DNA of 64,000 bases from Niabella sp. (GTDB taxonomy: Bacteria > Bacteroidota > Bacteroidia > Chitinophagales > Chitinophagaceae), in NCBI GenBank assembly GCA_017744715.1, contig JAGIAT010000012.1:228179-292178 (forward strand), read 5' to 3'. The notes under the pieces were generated by a model. That model saw nothing but the letters and a program-made list of their open reading frames with translations, was not told the DNA's origin and did no database searches. This document shows positions 8,541 to 17,554 of the stretch, in pieces; the first letter of the stretch is position 1; each line of letters begins with the position of its first letter. The translations under genes and the position numbers were made by a program.

Positions 8541-9422
8541 TCAGGAAAATATTTTTGCCAGGAATTTTTTCATTTCTTCCCAGGAAGCCTTGTCTGCAGC
8601 TTCATCATATTTGATATCCAGCTTGAATTTTTCGCCGATGGCGGTAGCCCCGGGATTGGTAAAAGCATGCTTGGCATTAGGATAACCAATAAACTGCATG
8701 TTGGCATTTGCCGCTTCCATCTCCTTTTTAAATTCATTCACCGCACTTACCGGTACAAAAGAATCGGCATCCCCGTTTAAAACAAGAATGGAAGGTACAA
8801 TACCACCTTTTCTTGCAGTGATCCCGTTATTTTCCAGGCCGCCGTGAAAGCTTACCACACCTTTCAGGGGTTCACCCAGGCGTGCCATATTTAAGGCCAT
8901 GGAGCCTCCGAAACAATAACCGATTGCTGCAATTTTGGTGGTATCCGCCTGCGGATAGGATTTTGCAATCGACAATGCATTGTCAAACCGTTCCTGTGCC
9001 AGTTGCGGGTTTTTATAATATTTCATAGCCTCCTTGCCGGCATCTTTTGGATTGTTTAGTACTTTACCCCCGCCATACATATCTACTACCAGGGCAAAAT
9101 ATCCCAGTTCAGCAAGCTGCTTTGCGCGATCCTTTACATAATCCGTAACACCCCACCATTCCGGAATAATCAGTACGATGGGCTTTTTCCCCGCATTGGC
9201 ACTGTCGTACGCCATGATGCTGTTAAAAGACTTGATGCCATCCTCGTATTCTACCGGCTCCGTTTTTACATGGGGCAGCTCGCGCACCGCAGCGGTATTA
9301 CTGATGGTGGCAGTGTCCTTGTCGGCCTCCGCATCCGGGGTTTTGTCGGAGCCACCGTTACAGGCGATAAGGAAGAACAATGCACCGGCTGAAAATAAAG
9401 AGGCGATTTGCTTTAGGATCAT
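8541..9422 (-). CDS. Dienelactone hydrolase family lipoprotein
   Basis: A 293-residue alpha/beta hydrolase exported as a lipoprotein: the N-terminus ends in the lipobox-like FFLIACNGGS (Cys about 21) and is followed by an acidic Thr/Asp linker. The catalytic set of the dienelactone hydrolase family is visible: Cys nucleophile in GYCFGGSMAL (about residue 169), Asp in NGDADSFVP (about 216) and His in NAKHAFTNPG (about 252). The substrate is unknown; a carboxylester or lactone in the periplasm is inferred. It is transcribed divergently from cmk and stands alone. A -7 box lies upstream at 9476-9483. Confidence 0.9.
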   Translation of the reverse strand: MILKQIASLFSAGALFFLIACNGGSDKTPDAEADKDTATISNTAAVRELPHVKTEPVEYEDGIKSFNSIMAYDSANAGKKPIVLIIPEWWGVTDYVKDRAKQLAELGYFALVVDMYGGGKVLNNPKDAGKEAMKYYKNPQLAQERFDNALSIAKSYPQADTTKIAAIGYCFGGSMALNMARLGEPLKGVVSFHGGLENNGITARKGGIVPSILVLNGDADSFVPVSAVNEFKKEMEAANANMQFIGYPNAKHAFTNPGATAIGEKFKLDIKYDEAADKASWEEMKKFLAKIFS

Positions 9423-9475
9423 AGTCGAAGGTTTGTCTGAATATACGAATAAGATTTTAAATACGGTACCGGTTG

Positions 9476-9483
9476 CAAATTTA
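9476..9483 (-). promoter_or_regulatory. -7 promoter box for the dienelactone hydrolase lipoprotein
   Basis: On the minus strand the bases read TAAATTTG, an exact TAnnTTTG match, about 54 bases upstream of the start at 9422. A properly spaced -33 box was not found. Confidence 0.5.
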
Positions 9484-9576
9484 TTCTAAAAGCCACAATT
9501 ATCCCTTAATAAAATTGTATCTTGCCCGTGATTTCGATGCGTTGTATGTGGTGGTTTTAAGAGGAGGGTTGATAAA

Positions 9577-10254
9577 ATGAAACAGATTATTGTTGCGATA
9601 GACGGATGGTCCAGTTGTGGAAAAAGTACCCTGGCCAAACAGATGGCTAAAGTACTGGGATATATTTACGTGGACAGCGGAGCAATGTACCGGGCGATCA
9701 CGCTTTATTTCCTCAGAAATCATATCGACTGGACCGAGGAAAAAGAAGTGATAGATGCGTTGAAGGATATTGAGCTGGACTTCCGGCCGAATGATCAGAA
9801 CGGTACGATTGAGATGTACCTGAATGATGAGAATGTAGAATACCTGATCCGCGACCTGATTGTTGCCGAGAAGGTGAGTGAAGTAGCAGCAGTAAAAGCG
9901 GTACGGGCGTTTGCCGTAGCGCAGCAGCAAAAGCTGGGAAAGAAAAAAGGCATCGTAATGGACGGTCGTGACATTGGCACGGTGGTGTTTCCCAGGGCAG
10001 AGCTGAAACTGTTTATGACGGCGGACAATGCCGTACGTGTAGAGCGTAGATTTAAAGAGCTGGTAGAGAAAAACCCGAATATAACGATTGAAGAGGTTGC
10101 GGAGAATATCCAGATGCGGGACTATATTGATTCTAACCGTGAAGTAAGCCCCCTGCGCCAGGCAAAGGATGCCATTGTAATCGATAACACAAACCTGACC
10201 CAGGAGGAGCAACTGAAGAAAGCATTGAAATTGGTAAAAAACATATCGGGATAA
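9577..10254 (+). CDS. cmk: Cytidylate kinase
   Basis: A 225-residue cytosolic enzyme that phosphorylates CMP and dCMP with ATP. The P-loop GWSSCGKST lies at residues 9-17, followed by YVDSGAMYRAIT (CMP-binding) and MDGRDIGTVVFP in the middle, with the SPLRQAKDA block near the C-terminus; all are standard for (d)CMP kinases. Length is normal. A good purine-rich ribosome site (GAGGAGG) sits about 10 bases before the ATG. The Gfo/Idh/MocA oxidoreductase follows after 72 bases in the same direction, possibly on the same transcript, but without functional logic. Confidence 0.96.
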   Translation: MKQIIVAIDGWSSCGKSTLAKQMAKVLGYIYVDSGAMYRAITLYFLRNHIDWTEEKEVIDALKDIELDFRPNDQNGTIEMYLNDENVEYLIRDLIVAEKVSEVAAVKAVRAFAVAQQQKLGKKKGIVMDGRDIGTVVFPRAELKLFMTADNAVRVERRFKELVEKNPNITIEEVAENIQMRDYIDSNREVSPLRQAKDAIVIDNTNLTQEEQLKKALKLVKNISG

Positions 10255-10326
10255 CCAGCCGTATCTTCCCGGTTCCGCTACGGATAACGGCGGCGCGGCG
10301 ATCCCTGAACCCTAAACATCGATCAC

Positions 10327-11445
10327 ATGCGTACACGCCGGAATTTTATTCAGAAAATGGGACTTTCTGCCCTTGGACTTTACACATTCCAGGGACTCAA
10401 TGCAAGCAGTTTTTCATTGTTTAAACAAAAAATGGCCGATGGCCCGGTATTGCGGGTGGCATTAATGGGGTTGGGCGGTTACGCCAGCCGCGTCGCCGAA
10501 TCCATGCAGCAATCCGGCAGGGCAAAAATCACCGGCCTGATCAGCGGTACACCGGAGAAACTGAAAACCTGGGGAGCCAAATACAATGTACCGGAAAAGA
10601 GTCGTTATAACTATGAAAATTTTGACGCCATCCGCAATAACCCCGATATTGATGCGGTATATGTAATTACCCCCAATGCCTTGCATCACAACCAGGTGAT
10701 CCGCAGTGCCCGCGCAGGAAAACATGTGATCTGCGAAAAGCCGATGGGGCTGAATGCAAAAGAAGGACGGGAGATGGTGGATGCCTGTAAGAAAGCGGGT
10801 AAAAAATTACTGGTGGGGTACCGGATGCATTTTGAACCGCTCACGCTGGAAATTCACCGGATGCGCACGGCGGGGGAGCTGGGGAATATTAAATTTTTCC
10901 AGGGACTTTCAGGATTCCGGCTTGGTGATCCAACGCAATGGCGGGTAAATAAGGCACTGGCCGGTGGCGGTGCGCTGATGGATATTGGTATCTATGCATT
11001 AAATGGCTGCCGGTATATGGTGGGCGAGGAGCCGGTTTGGGTTGCGGCTCAGGAAACCAAAACGGACCCGGTGAAGTTTAAAGAGGGGGTAGACGAAACC
11101 ATTACCTTTCAACTGGGATTTCCAAGCGGAGCTACGGCCTCCTGTCTTTCTTCGTATAATATGAACAACCTCGACCGTTTTTTCCTGAACGGTGATAAGG
11201 GATTTGCAGAACTGCAACCGGCTTCCAGCTATGGTCCTATTAAAGGAAAGACGCATAAAGGACCGCTCGAGATTGCCACCGACCGCCCCCAGCAGGCCAT
11301 ACAAATGGATGAAATGGCGGCCATCATTCTCGATGATAAAAAGCCGGTCATACCTGTTGACGGCGAAGAGGCGCTCCGGGACCTGGTAATCATTGACGCC
11401 ATCTACAAAGCTGTAAAAACGGGCGGGAAGATAAAACTGGGATAA
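10327..11445 (+). CDS. Gfo/Idh/MocA family oxidoreductase with Tat-like signal
   Basis: A 372-residue NAD(P)-dependent dehydrogenase. The N-terminus MRTRRNFIQKMGLSALGLY carries a twin-arginine export pattern, so it probably acts in the periplasm with its cofactor bound before export, as in glucose-fructose oxidoreductase. The Rossmann start VALMGLGGYASRVAE is near residues 44-58, and the family motif CEKPMGLNAKEG is at about 138-149. The C-terminal half has the Gfo-type beta-sheet domain (GGGALMDIGIYALNGCRYMVG). The sugar substrate is unknown. Neighbours give no clue. Confidence 0.88.
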   Translation: MRTRRNFIQKMGLSALGLYTFQGLNASSFSLFKQKMADGPVLRVALMGLGGYASRVAESMQQSGRAKITGLISGTPEKLKTWGAKYNVPEKSRYNYENFDAIRNNPDIDAVYVITPNALHHNQVIRSARAGKHVICEKPMGLNAKEGREMVDACKKAGKKLLVGYRMHFEPLTLEIHRMRTAGELGNIKFFQGLSGFRLGDPTQWRVNKALAGGGALMDIGIYALNGCRYMVGEEPVWVAAQETKTDPVKFKEGVDETITFQLGFPSGATASCLSSYNMNNLDRFFLNGDKGFAELQPASSYGPIKGKTHKGPLEIATDRPQQAIQMDEMAAIILDDKKPVIPVDGEEALRDLVIIDAIYKAVKTGGKIKLG

Positions 11446-11540
11446 GCGGGCGATGAGCTATCAATTTCTGATTTCTAACACTAAAAGCCGGAGACCAAAT
11501 TTCAGAAATCAAGGACCAACGTTACAGGACGGGGTGCTGA

Positions 11541-11665
11541 AGGCGGAACGCTGAACGCTAAATGCAGAATGCTAAATGCAGAATACTGAACGCTAAATGC
11601 TAAACGCTGATAACTAAAAACTGATAACTGAAAACTGATGGCTGACAGCTAAAAACTAAAAAGGA
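11541..11665 (+). repeat. Degenerate short tandem repeats (AACGCTAAATGC / AACTGATAACTG)
   Basis: The 11446-11732 gap holds a run of 8-10-base near-repeats: GAACGCTAAATGCAGAATGC, then CTAAACGCTGATAACTAAAA, then CTGATAACTGAAAACTGATG and GCTGACAGCTAAAAACTAAA. A related string occurs at 56430-56470. It is non-coding; no promoter was recognised in the remaining bases. Confidence 0.65.
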
Positions 11666-11732
11666 TAACAGGCCATTAAATTTTCACGGCTTATTTCCCA
11701 ACTCCATATTATTTTTATACAAAATTTAATCT

Positions 11733-13328
11733 ATGCCTATCAGAATGACGGATGACCCCAATAGCGGGGATAACGACTTTAATGACGACCGTGGTGGTGG
11801 AGGCTCCGGCCCGGGTGGCGGCGGAAGCGGACTGTTCGGATTACTGCCGTTATTGCTGGGACTGTTCCGGGGAAAGGGGATCATTGTATTGGTGGTCATT
11901 GCTGCTGCTGTTTATTTCCTGGGCGGGCGTGGCGGCTGCAGTAATATCGGCGGTTTAAGTGATGCGGCGCAGCAATTATTCTCTCAAAGTGGTTACAGCT
12001 ATAGCCCCAATGAGTTTAATAAAGCGAAGATCTACGAAGGCCTGGAAGAAAATAATAACAAAAACCCGCTGCCGGAAGCCGTATCCCTGCTGCGTTTTGC
12101 GCCTCCGAGAGGGGACCAGGGACAGCAGGGAAGCTGCGTGGCCTGGAGCAGTGCCTATGCGGCGCAAACCATTTTAACGGCAGCTTCAACCGGTCAGGAT
12201 CCGAGTGCCATTGCATTCAGCCCTTCGTATTTATACAACCAGATCCGCCTGGGCAGCGACTGCCAGGGCTCCTACATACAACGGGCAATGGAAGCCATGA
12301 AAGCAAATGGCGGTGTTCCGTTGCGTGCTTATCCGTACGATGACCAGGATTGCAGCCGGACGCCGGATGGCGCAGCGCTTCAGGCCGGGCGCCAGCATAC
12401 CATTCATGGCTTTACCCGTCTGACGGAGGGCGATAACCTGAACCAGATCAGCGTACGGGCACTCAAAGAACATCTGGCCAAGGATGCACCGGTGGTGATT
12501 GGTATGATGGTGGGGCAAAGTTTTATGCAGGATATGATGGGAAAGGACCTCTGGCAACCGCAGGGTATGGATCAGTCGCAGGTAGGTATGGGCGGCCATG
12601 CAATGTGTGTGATCGGGTATGATGACCGGAAATACGGCGGCGCCTTTCAGATCATGAACAGCTGGACGCCTCAATGGGGAACCAATGGTGTGGCCTGGGT
12701 GCGCTACGGCGATTTTAAGAATTATGTACGTGAGGCGTATGGTGTTGATCCGCTGCCTAAAGCTGCCAACGTAGCAGCCATGCCGCTGGAATGTAACGTA
12801 GGCCTGGTAGACAACAGCACCAAACAATACATCCGGTTGAAATCAACCGGCAGCAATGCCTTCCAGACCGTAACGCCGATAAAAGTGGGTACCCGTTTTA
12901 AAATGGAGGTAAAAAACAGTACCGAATGTTATATTTATATTTTTGGCCAGGAAACTACCGGTAGCAGCTATGTGCTGTTTCCCTATCTGAAACCCGGGCA
13001 GGCGGTTTCAAAGCATTCGCCTTATTGCGGGATCACCGGTTACCGGTTGTTTCCAAGGTCAGAATCCATGGAGGCGGATAACCAGGGTACCAGGGACCAG
13101 ATCGCTATTGTGGCCAGCAAAAAGGAACTGGATTATAACCGGCTGAATGATGCCATCACTGCCAGCACCCAAACCACCTATGCCGGCAAGGTAAACGAGG
13201 CCTTGAGAAGCCTGCTGGCTCCCGGGGTTGTTTATAACAGTACGCCCGATGGCCGTATTTATTTAAAAGCCACCGCAAACGCAGGTCAGGCCGCTGTTAC
13301 CATTGTAGCCTTTGACAAGGTGCCCTGA
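11733..13328 (+). CDS. Membrane-anchored C1 (papain-like) peptidase with C-terminal DUF4384-like domain
   Basis: 531 residues. A Gly/Asp-rich N-terminus is followed by one transmembrane helix (about residues 50-68, GIIVLVVIAAAVYFLGG), then a papain-type catalytic domain: Cys in GQQGSCVAWSSAYA (about 135), His in GGHAMCVIGYDD (about 289), Asn in IMNSWTPQWGTNG (about 309). The Gln of the oxyanion hole precedes the Cys, so an active protease is predicted, facing the periplasm or surface. The C-terminal 180 residues resemble DUF4384, a beta domain often attached to caspase-like and C1 proteases. A convergent terminator follows. Substrates are unknown. Confidence 0.88.
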   Translation: MPIRMTDDPNSGDNDFNDDRGGGGSGPGGGGSGLFGLLPLLLGLFRGKGIIVLVVIAAAVYFLGGRGGCSNIGGLSDAAQQLFSQSGYSYSPNEFNKAKIYEGLEENNNKNPLPEAVSLLRFAPPRGDQGQQGSCVAWSSAYAAQTILTAASTGQDPSAIAFSPSYLYNQIRLGSDCQGSYIQRAMEAMKANGGVPLRAYPYDDQDCSRTPDGAALQAGRQHTIHGFTRLTEGDNLNQISVRALKEHLAKDAPVVIGMMVGQSFMQDMMGKDLWQPQGMDQSQVGMGGHAMCVIGYDDRKYGGAFQIMNSWTPQWGTNGVAWVRYGDFKNYVREAYGVDPLPKAANVAAMPLECNVGLVDNSTKQYIRLKSTGSNAFQTVTPIKVGTRFKMEVKNSTECYIYIFGQETTGSSYVLFPYLKPGQAVSKHSPYCGITGYRLFPRSESMEADNQGTRDQIAIVASKKELDYNRLNDAITASTQTTYAGKVNEALRSLLAPGVVYNSTPDGRIYLKATANAGQAAVTIVAFDKVP

Positions 13329-13370
13329 CGGGGGACCTGGCGTATAAAAAATATAGGAAGATTTTAGTTG

Positions 13371-13413
13371 AAACCGGTTTGTGCGCGGCTGTCGGGCGCA
13401 AACCGGTTTTTTT
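13371..13413. terminator. Bidirectional intrinsic terminator
   Basis: AAACCGGTTTG-T-GCGC (13371-13386) pairs with GCGCAAACCGGTT (13397-13403 region) around a short loop and is followed by a run of seven T. It lies between the convergent C1 peptidase and transglutaminase-like genes and could serve both. Confidence 0.75.
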
Positions 13414-13415
13414 AA

Positions 13416-14645
13416 TTAATTGAGCGGAATGCCAAACCAGCTAAGCTTTCGCTCATAAAACATAGCTTTGCGCTTGGATTTGGATTTAGAGAGATATTCG
13501 TCCAGCCAGTCTTTTTGTTCCTTTAGCTGTGGTTGAAGTGAGCGGATGGACTTTTGCAGGGATGCTTTTGCGGAAGACACATTGGGAAACGCATCATCTA
13601 CCTTTGATAACCGCTCTGTGATGCTGGTAAAAGCCCGGGCTGCTGTATCAAACATTTCCTTAACGGCCGCATCCGGTTTCAACGGGGTGAACTGATGATT
13701 GCGATAATCGATATATTGGTTAATCAGGATGATGGCGTCGTTATAATCATCCGTGATGCGATTGATGGTATCCACGGCAGCCTGCTGTTTTTCATTCTGT
13801 TCCTTTATCCGGAGGTTTTCCAGCTGCATTTTTAAATGGTGCAGGCGATCAAAGATCATGGCGTTGCGTACCCCGTTTTTTTCGATGCGGTAAATGGCAC
13901 CCTGTAGCTGCAGTTGCAGACCGGCCTGATCGTATGCCCGGATCGAATCCTGGTAATTGAAAAAAGGCTGGTCCTGGTTTTGAACCGCCTTGTTCTCATA
14001 GAACTGGGCCGTGGTTACGGGGTGGTTCAGGAACTGCCACAGGTAATCAAAGGGCATATGTGACCGGATCAGTTTTTCGGGCTTCACCAGATAATAGTCA
14101 TTGTTCAGTTTTTTTACAAACTGTTTATTGGAAACATAGCCGGAGCCCCAGGTAGGATCAAATAAATACCAGGAACCGTCTACCTTTACGGCGCACCAGG
14201 CATGGGGAATATAATCGGTAAAGCCGTTTTGTTTGGTATATCCTTCAATGGTATAAGCTCCCATCGTTAATTGTTTGCAGATAGCGGTAAAGAGCAGTGC
14301 AAAATGCTCGCAAATGCCTTTTCTGTTGGCTAACACCTGCTTTAATTTGTCTTCCCTGTTTTCATAAAAATTAATCGCAAACATATTGGCTACATCATAC
14401 CCGATATTTTGTGCTACCCAGAAAAAGGCGGCGCGTACCTGCTCGGGCTCCTTGCTGAAATGCGCGCGGATATAGGTTGCGATATCCGGTACCGAATTTC
14501 CGGAAGCATCCGGCATTGCCGCCATTACCTGGTCTGTTTGGCGGTACGGGTTGGGTGGGGCCGGTTTTTGCTGGGCAGCCGCCAGCGTGGTAAAGGTGCA
14601 AATGATCATAAAGGTTACAAGAACCCGGGCGCAGTAGGGTCGCAT
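13416..14645 (-). CDS. Secreted transglutaminase-like protein
   Basis: Chosen start is the ATG at 14645, giving 409 residues with a clear signal peptide (MRPYCARVLVTFMIICTFTT...AAAQQ). A longer frame to 14729 would place 28 polar residues before that signal, and a -7 box at 14658-14665 would fall inside it. The transglutaminase/protease triad is visible: Cys in RKGICEHFALLF, His in IPHAWCAVKVDGSWYLFD, and the Asp in the following FDPTWG. The C-terminal half is long, helical and charged. Bacterial members may crosslink or cleave proteins in the envelope; the actual activity here is unknown. Confidence 0.8.
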   Translation of the reverse strand: MRPYCARVLVTFMIICTFTTLAAAQQKPAPPNPYRQTDQVMAAMPDASGNSVPDIATYIRAHFSKEPEQVRAAFFWVAQNIGYDVANMFAINFYENREDKLKQVLANRKGICEHFALLFTAICKQLTMGAYTIEGYTKQNGFTDYIPHAWCAVKVDGSWYLFDPTWGSGYVSNKQFVKKLNNDYYLVKPEKLIRSHMPFDYLWQFLNHPVTTAQFYENKAVQNQDQPFFNYQDSIRAYDQAGLQLQLQGAIYRIEKNGVRNAMIFDRLHHLKMQLENLRIKEQNEKQQAAVDTINRITDDYNDAIILINQYIDYRNHQFTPLKPDAAVKEMFDTAARAFTSITERLSKVDDAFPNVSSAKASLQKSIRSLQPQLKEQKDWLDEYLSKSKSKRKAMFYERKLSWFGIPLN

Positions 14646-14657
14646 ACTATTTTTTCT

Positions 14658-14665
14658 CAAAAATA
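14658..14665 (-). promoter_or_regulatory. -7 promoter box for the transglutaminase-like gene
   Basis: Minus-strand TATTTTTG is an exact TAnnTTTG match 13 bases before the ATG at 14645. It supports that start over the longer frame. Confidence 0.5.
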
Positions 14666-14819
14666 AGGGTTCGCCGGTATTTTGGCAGACATTGGTTTTT
14701 TGATACCGGTCTTTGATAAGGGCGGCCACTCCTTAAAGAAGGCTCCGTTTTTATGGAAATTGCATCAATCGGCGTCCGGTAATCATTAGATATGCACTGC
14801 TTACTCAAATAGAAATACA

Positions 14820-16562
14820 ATGTTTAAAGTATACGGTTTTATACTATTGGCGGGCTTCCTGGCAACAGAAGCAAGTGCCCAGGCCTGGGGATATGTAAAA
14901 GACAAACCGGTGTACAACAACCTGGACTCGGCATACCGGAACCGGCATGCTGTTTACAATCTTGAACTTTCCAATAGAGCGGTTGTTCCCGGAAAATTGA
15001 AATGGATCGGCGACATGCCCAATATTACATTTCTGTTTATCTGGGGAAACCTGTCGGATCTGCCACCGGAAGTATTCACATTAAAAAATATACGCCGGCT
15101 GGCATTATGGGGCGATTTTGAGGAGATCCCCGAAGGGATCCGGCACTTTAAAGATCTTGAAATATTAAGCATGCCGCGCAACCGGATCAGGACGGTTCCG
15201 GCCTGGATCGGAGAATTGAAAAAGTTAAAAGGACTCTATCTGGGTGGAAACAGGATTGAAAGCATATCGGATGAATTAGCAAATTGCACGATGCTGGAAC
15301 ACCTGGTGCTGGATAAAAACCAGTTGGACCATTTGCCTGCAACGCTGATGACATTGCCGCGTCTTAAGAAACTGGATCTGGGAAGCAACCGGCTTACCCG
15401 CTTGCCGGAGGGTATTGCGTCTCTAAAAGGATTAACCGGATTGTCAGCGCCGGGCAACCTGCTAACGGAAGTTCCGGAAGAAATTTCCATGCTCGAACAG
15501 CTGGATACACTGGTGTTGTCGGGCAATCGCCTTTCACAACTGCCTGCAGACTTACACCGGCTGCATGCGCTCAAATTGCTTGATGTATCATTTAATCCCA
15601 TCGCAAATACGGATTTCACCCTCCCGGTTTCGCTAAAGCGGTTTTCGGTTGTGAATGGTCAGCTGCACACCTTTCCTGAAGCACTAAAAAACTGCCGGCA
15701 ACTGGAAGAGTTGGAACTTGCTCAGTCGGATATTCGAACAATCCCATATTGGATAACTGAATTAACAACGCTGAAGAAGCTTGATTTACGCGGCAATCAG
15801 CTGGTGGGGATACCGGCATTTCTATGCAAGATAAAAACATTGGAATCGCTTGATCTGGCAAATAACCGCATCGATTCGATTACCGGGGTGCTGGAACTGC
15901 CTGTATTGAAACGTATGGATCTTTCGCGCAATCCGATCCGGAACTTTCCCGGTACATGGACTCCGTTGCCGGCGCTTCGTTATTTAAATATATCAGGAAC
16001 CGGCATATCACTGGAAAACTATAACCGTTTTAGGAAAAGGGCGGGCAGTCAAATATATATTAAGCAGGATCTTGTTTATTTTAATGAAGATGAACGGCGC
16101 CCCTGTTATCCGGAAAGCGCATTGATTGTAGATGCTACCAAAGAAATGGATCCAGTTAATAAAACCGGTGGCCCGGTACCGGAAATCTTTACCAAAGCCG
16201 AATTGCTGCCCCGCTTTATAAGAGGTGATAGTGCGATGGTGGCTTTTTTTAACAGGCATTTGAGATTTCCTGATCTCGGTTCGCCGGGTGTTAACACACA
16301 TGCTTTTACGGATACGGTGGTGCTACGATTCATTGTGGCCCCAGAAGGCCGCATATCCGGAATTACGCTATTGTCTTATAAAACGGTTTCGGCAAAAGCA
16401 GAAGCGGTACGGTTAACCATACAATCCTGCGCTTATTGGAGGCCCGCCCTTCAGGGTGGAAGGGAGGTGAAAGCATATAGGAAAATGGCTTTTATTTTCA
16501 GACAGTTTTATGAAAACGGAATACTCAAAAAAACACTGGTAGTAGAACGATGGCCTTACTGA
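14820..16562 (+). CDS. Secreted leucine-rich-repeat protein with C-terminal TonB-C-like domain
   Basis: 580 residues. The signal peptide is MFKVYGFILLAGFLATEASA. About fourteen 23-residue LRRs of the type LxxLKKLDLGSNRLTRLPEG run from residue 70 to about 395. The last ~100 residues (VVLRFIVAPEGRISGITLL ... YWRPALQGGREVKAY) match the pattern of the TonB C-terminal fold that Bacteroidetes often attach to periplasmic proteins. The LRR part suggests protein-protein recognition; the TonB-C-like part usually contacts outer-membrane receptors, but no TonB transmembrane anchor is present. Divergent from the transglutaminase-like gene. Function unknown. Confidence 0.8.
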   Translation: MFKVYGFILLAGFLATEASAQAWGYVKDKPVYNNLDSAYRNRHAVYNLELSNRAVVPGKLKWIGDMPNITFLFIWGNLSDLPPEVFTLKNIRRLALWGDFEEIPEGIRHFKDLEILSMPRNRIRTVPAWIGELKKLKGLYLGGNRIESISDELANCTMLEHLVLDKNQLDHLPATLMTLPRLKKLDLGSNRLTRLPEGIASLKGLTGLSAPGNLLTEVPEEISMLEQLDTLVLSGNRLSQLPADLHRLHALKLLDVSFNPIANTDFTLPVSLKRFSVVNGQLHTFPEALKNCRQLEELELAQSDIRTIPYWITELTTLKKLDLRGNQLVGIPAFLCKIKTLESLDLANNRIDSITGVLELPVLKRMDLSRNPIRNFPGTWTPLPALRYLNISGTGISLENYNRFRKRAGSQIYIKQDLVYFNEDERRPCYPESALIVDATKEMDPVNKTGGPVPEIFTKAELLPRFIRGDSAMVAFFNRHLRFPDLGSPGVNTHAFTDTVVLRFIVAPEGRISGITLLSYKTVSAKAEAVRLTIQSCAYWRPALQGGREVKAYRKMAFIFRQFYENGILKKTLVVERWPY

Positions 16563-16771
16563 TGCCGGTTTAAAAACGCGCCAATAATATCAGCAGGACC
16601 TCGCCCGCGGTCACCATCAATTGTCGCAATCAGGTGGATAGTGGCGGCCGCTGTACCCCAACCGCACCTGTTTTATACCGTGTAATACACGCATGAAAAA
16701 TATATTCAAACCTGTTGAAAGCAGCTGCCGAAGCGGTTTTGAGCGTAAAAGTACCTGTAAAATGGTAATTT

Positions 16772-16828
16772 AGTAGTAGGTACTACTTTTTTACTACCTC
16801 TGTTTTTGGAAATATTGACCTAAATTTG
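16772..16828 (+). promoter_or_regulatory. Candidate EPS promoter with palindromic upstream site
   Basis: AGTAGTA-GG-TACTACT (16772-16787) is a perfect inverted repeat, and a further TACTACC starts exactly 11 bases after TACTACT. The -7 box TAAATTTG is at 16821-16828. The same arrangement (TACTACT, then 39-40 bases to the -7 box, with GG at the same offset) recurs at 18258-18304, so it is probably a regulator-controlled promoter. Confidence 0.6.
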
Positions 16829-16837
16829 CCATTAGTC

Positions 16838-16890
16838 AAAAGCCATGAATAATGCGATTGGAATATACCGGTTCATTATTTCTGGCTTTT
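16838..16890 (+). promoter_or_regulatory. Stem-loop at the very 5' end of the leader
   Basis: AAAAGCCA (16838-16845) pairs with TGGCTTTT (16883-16890), and AATAATG (16848-16854) pairs with CATTATT (16874-16880), separated by a 2x2 internal loop. The predicted start of transcription is only a few bases upstream, so this hairpin would cap the transcript. It could stabilise the mRNA or act as an attenuator. Confidence 0.45.
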
Positions 16891-17554
16891 AATAAAATGA
16901 CTATAGCCCTCAATACTGCGTAGCTGAACCCATTAGAAAGATGCATGAAAATGAAAACGTATTTGGAACAAGATGCCGGATGCGGGGTTTCATTTTTAAT
17001 CCATAGTTTTTGCTATGGCTGATCTGCGTGGCATACAGGGCGGGTTGTTTTAGATGATATACAGTAAGAACAGGGCGTTTGTATACGGCCGTAATCGCGG
17101 TGAACCTTATCGGCGCCCGGCGGCTTTGTTTTTTGAAAAACTAAATGCCGGAAACGTATAAGTCTGCTTTCTTGCGGTGTATAATACATGATGTCAGGAT
17201 TAAACAAAACGCAACCAAAATATGCACATGGATATGACCACTTGCTGCAAAGGATCGGTATTTAAGAACGATTCCTTCTTTCCGGTGAAACCGTTAAGCG
17301 GTAGGATAAAGGCCCCTTGGCGGAAAAAGATCAGTTTGAACAGATAAACATACAACAACTGCAGATAACCACAATAATGCGTAAAATGTACTCCGGCCCG
17401 GTTTGGGCAACATGCCGGGTAGCAGCACAATGCATGGAATATATCTGATGCATATAAAAGATCGCGGCAGCATCGATCGCACTGTTATGTTTGCCCGTTC
17501 ATGTTGGAACGGGAATGATAATAATAATACCACATCTGTACAATATCGTTCAAT
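16891..17554 (+). other. Long untranslated leader upstream of the LuxR-type regulator
   Basis: No convincing gene lies in the ~990 bases between the LRR gene and the regulator. It holds hairpins CCATAG/CTATGG (17001-17018) and CCCGTTC/GAACGGG (17494-17513), the second about 40 bases before the regulator ATG. A few tiny reading frames are present, for example a 25-codon one at 16945-17022. No tRNA or known riboswitch was recognised. Confidence 0.4.

Noticed and set aside
9499..10212. Minus-strand frame of 237 codons opposite cmk
   Set aside because: It lies opposite a complete cytidylate kinase and its translation has no family features.
16563..17554. Hidden gene on the minus strand of the long gap
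   Set aside because: Frames of 64-79 codons there have no conserved features or plausible starts; a leader fits better.
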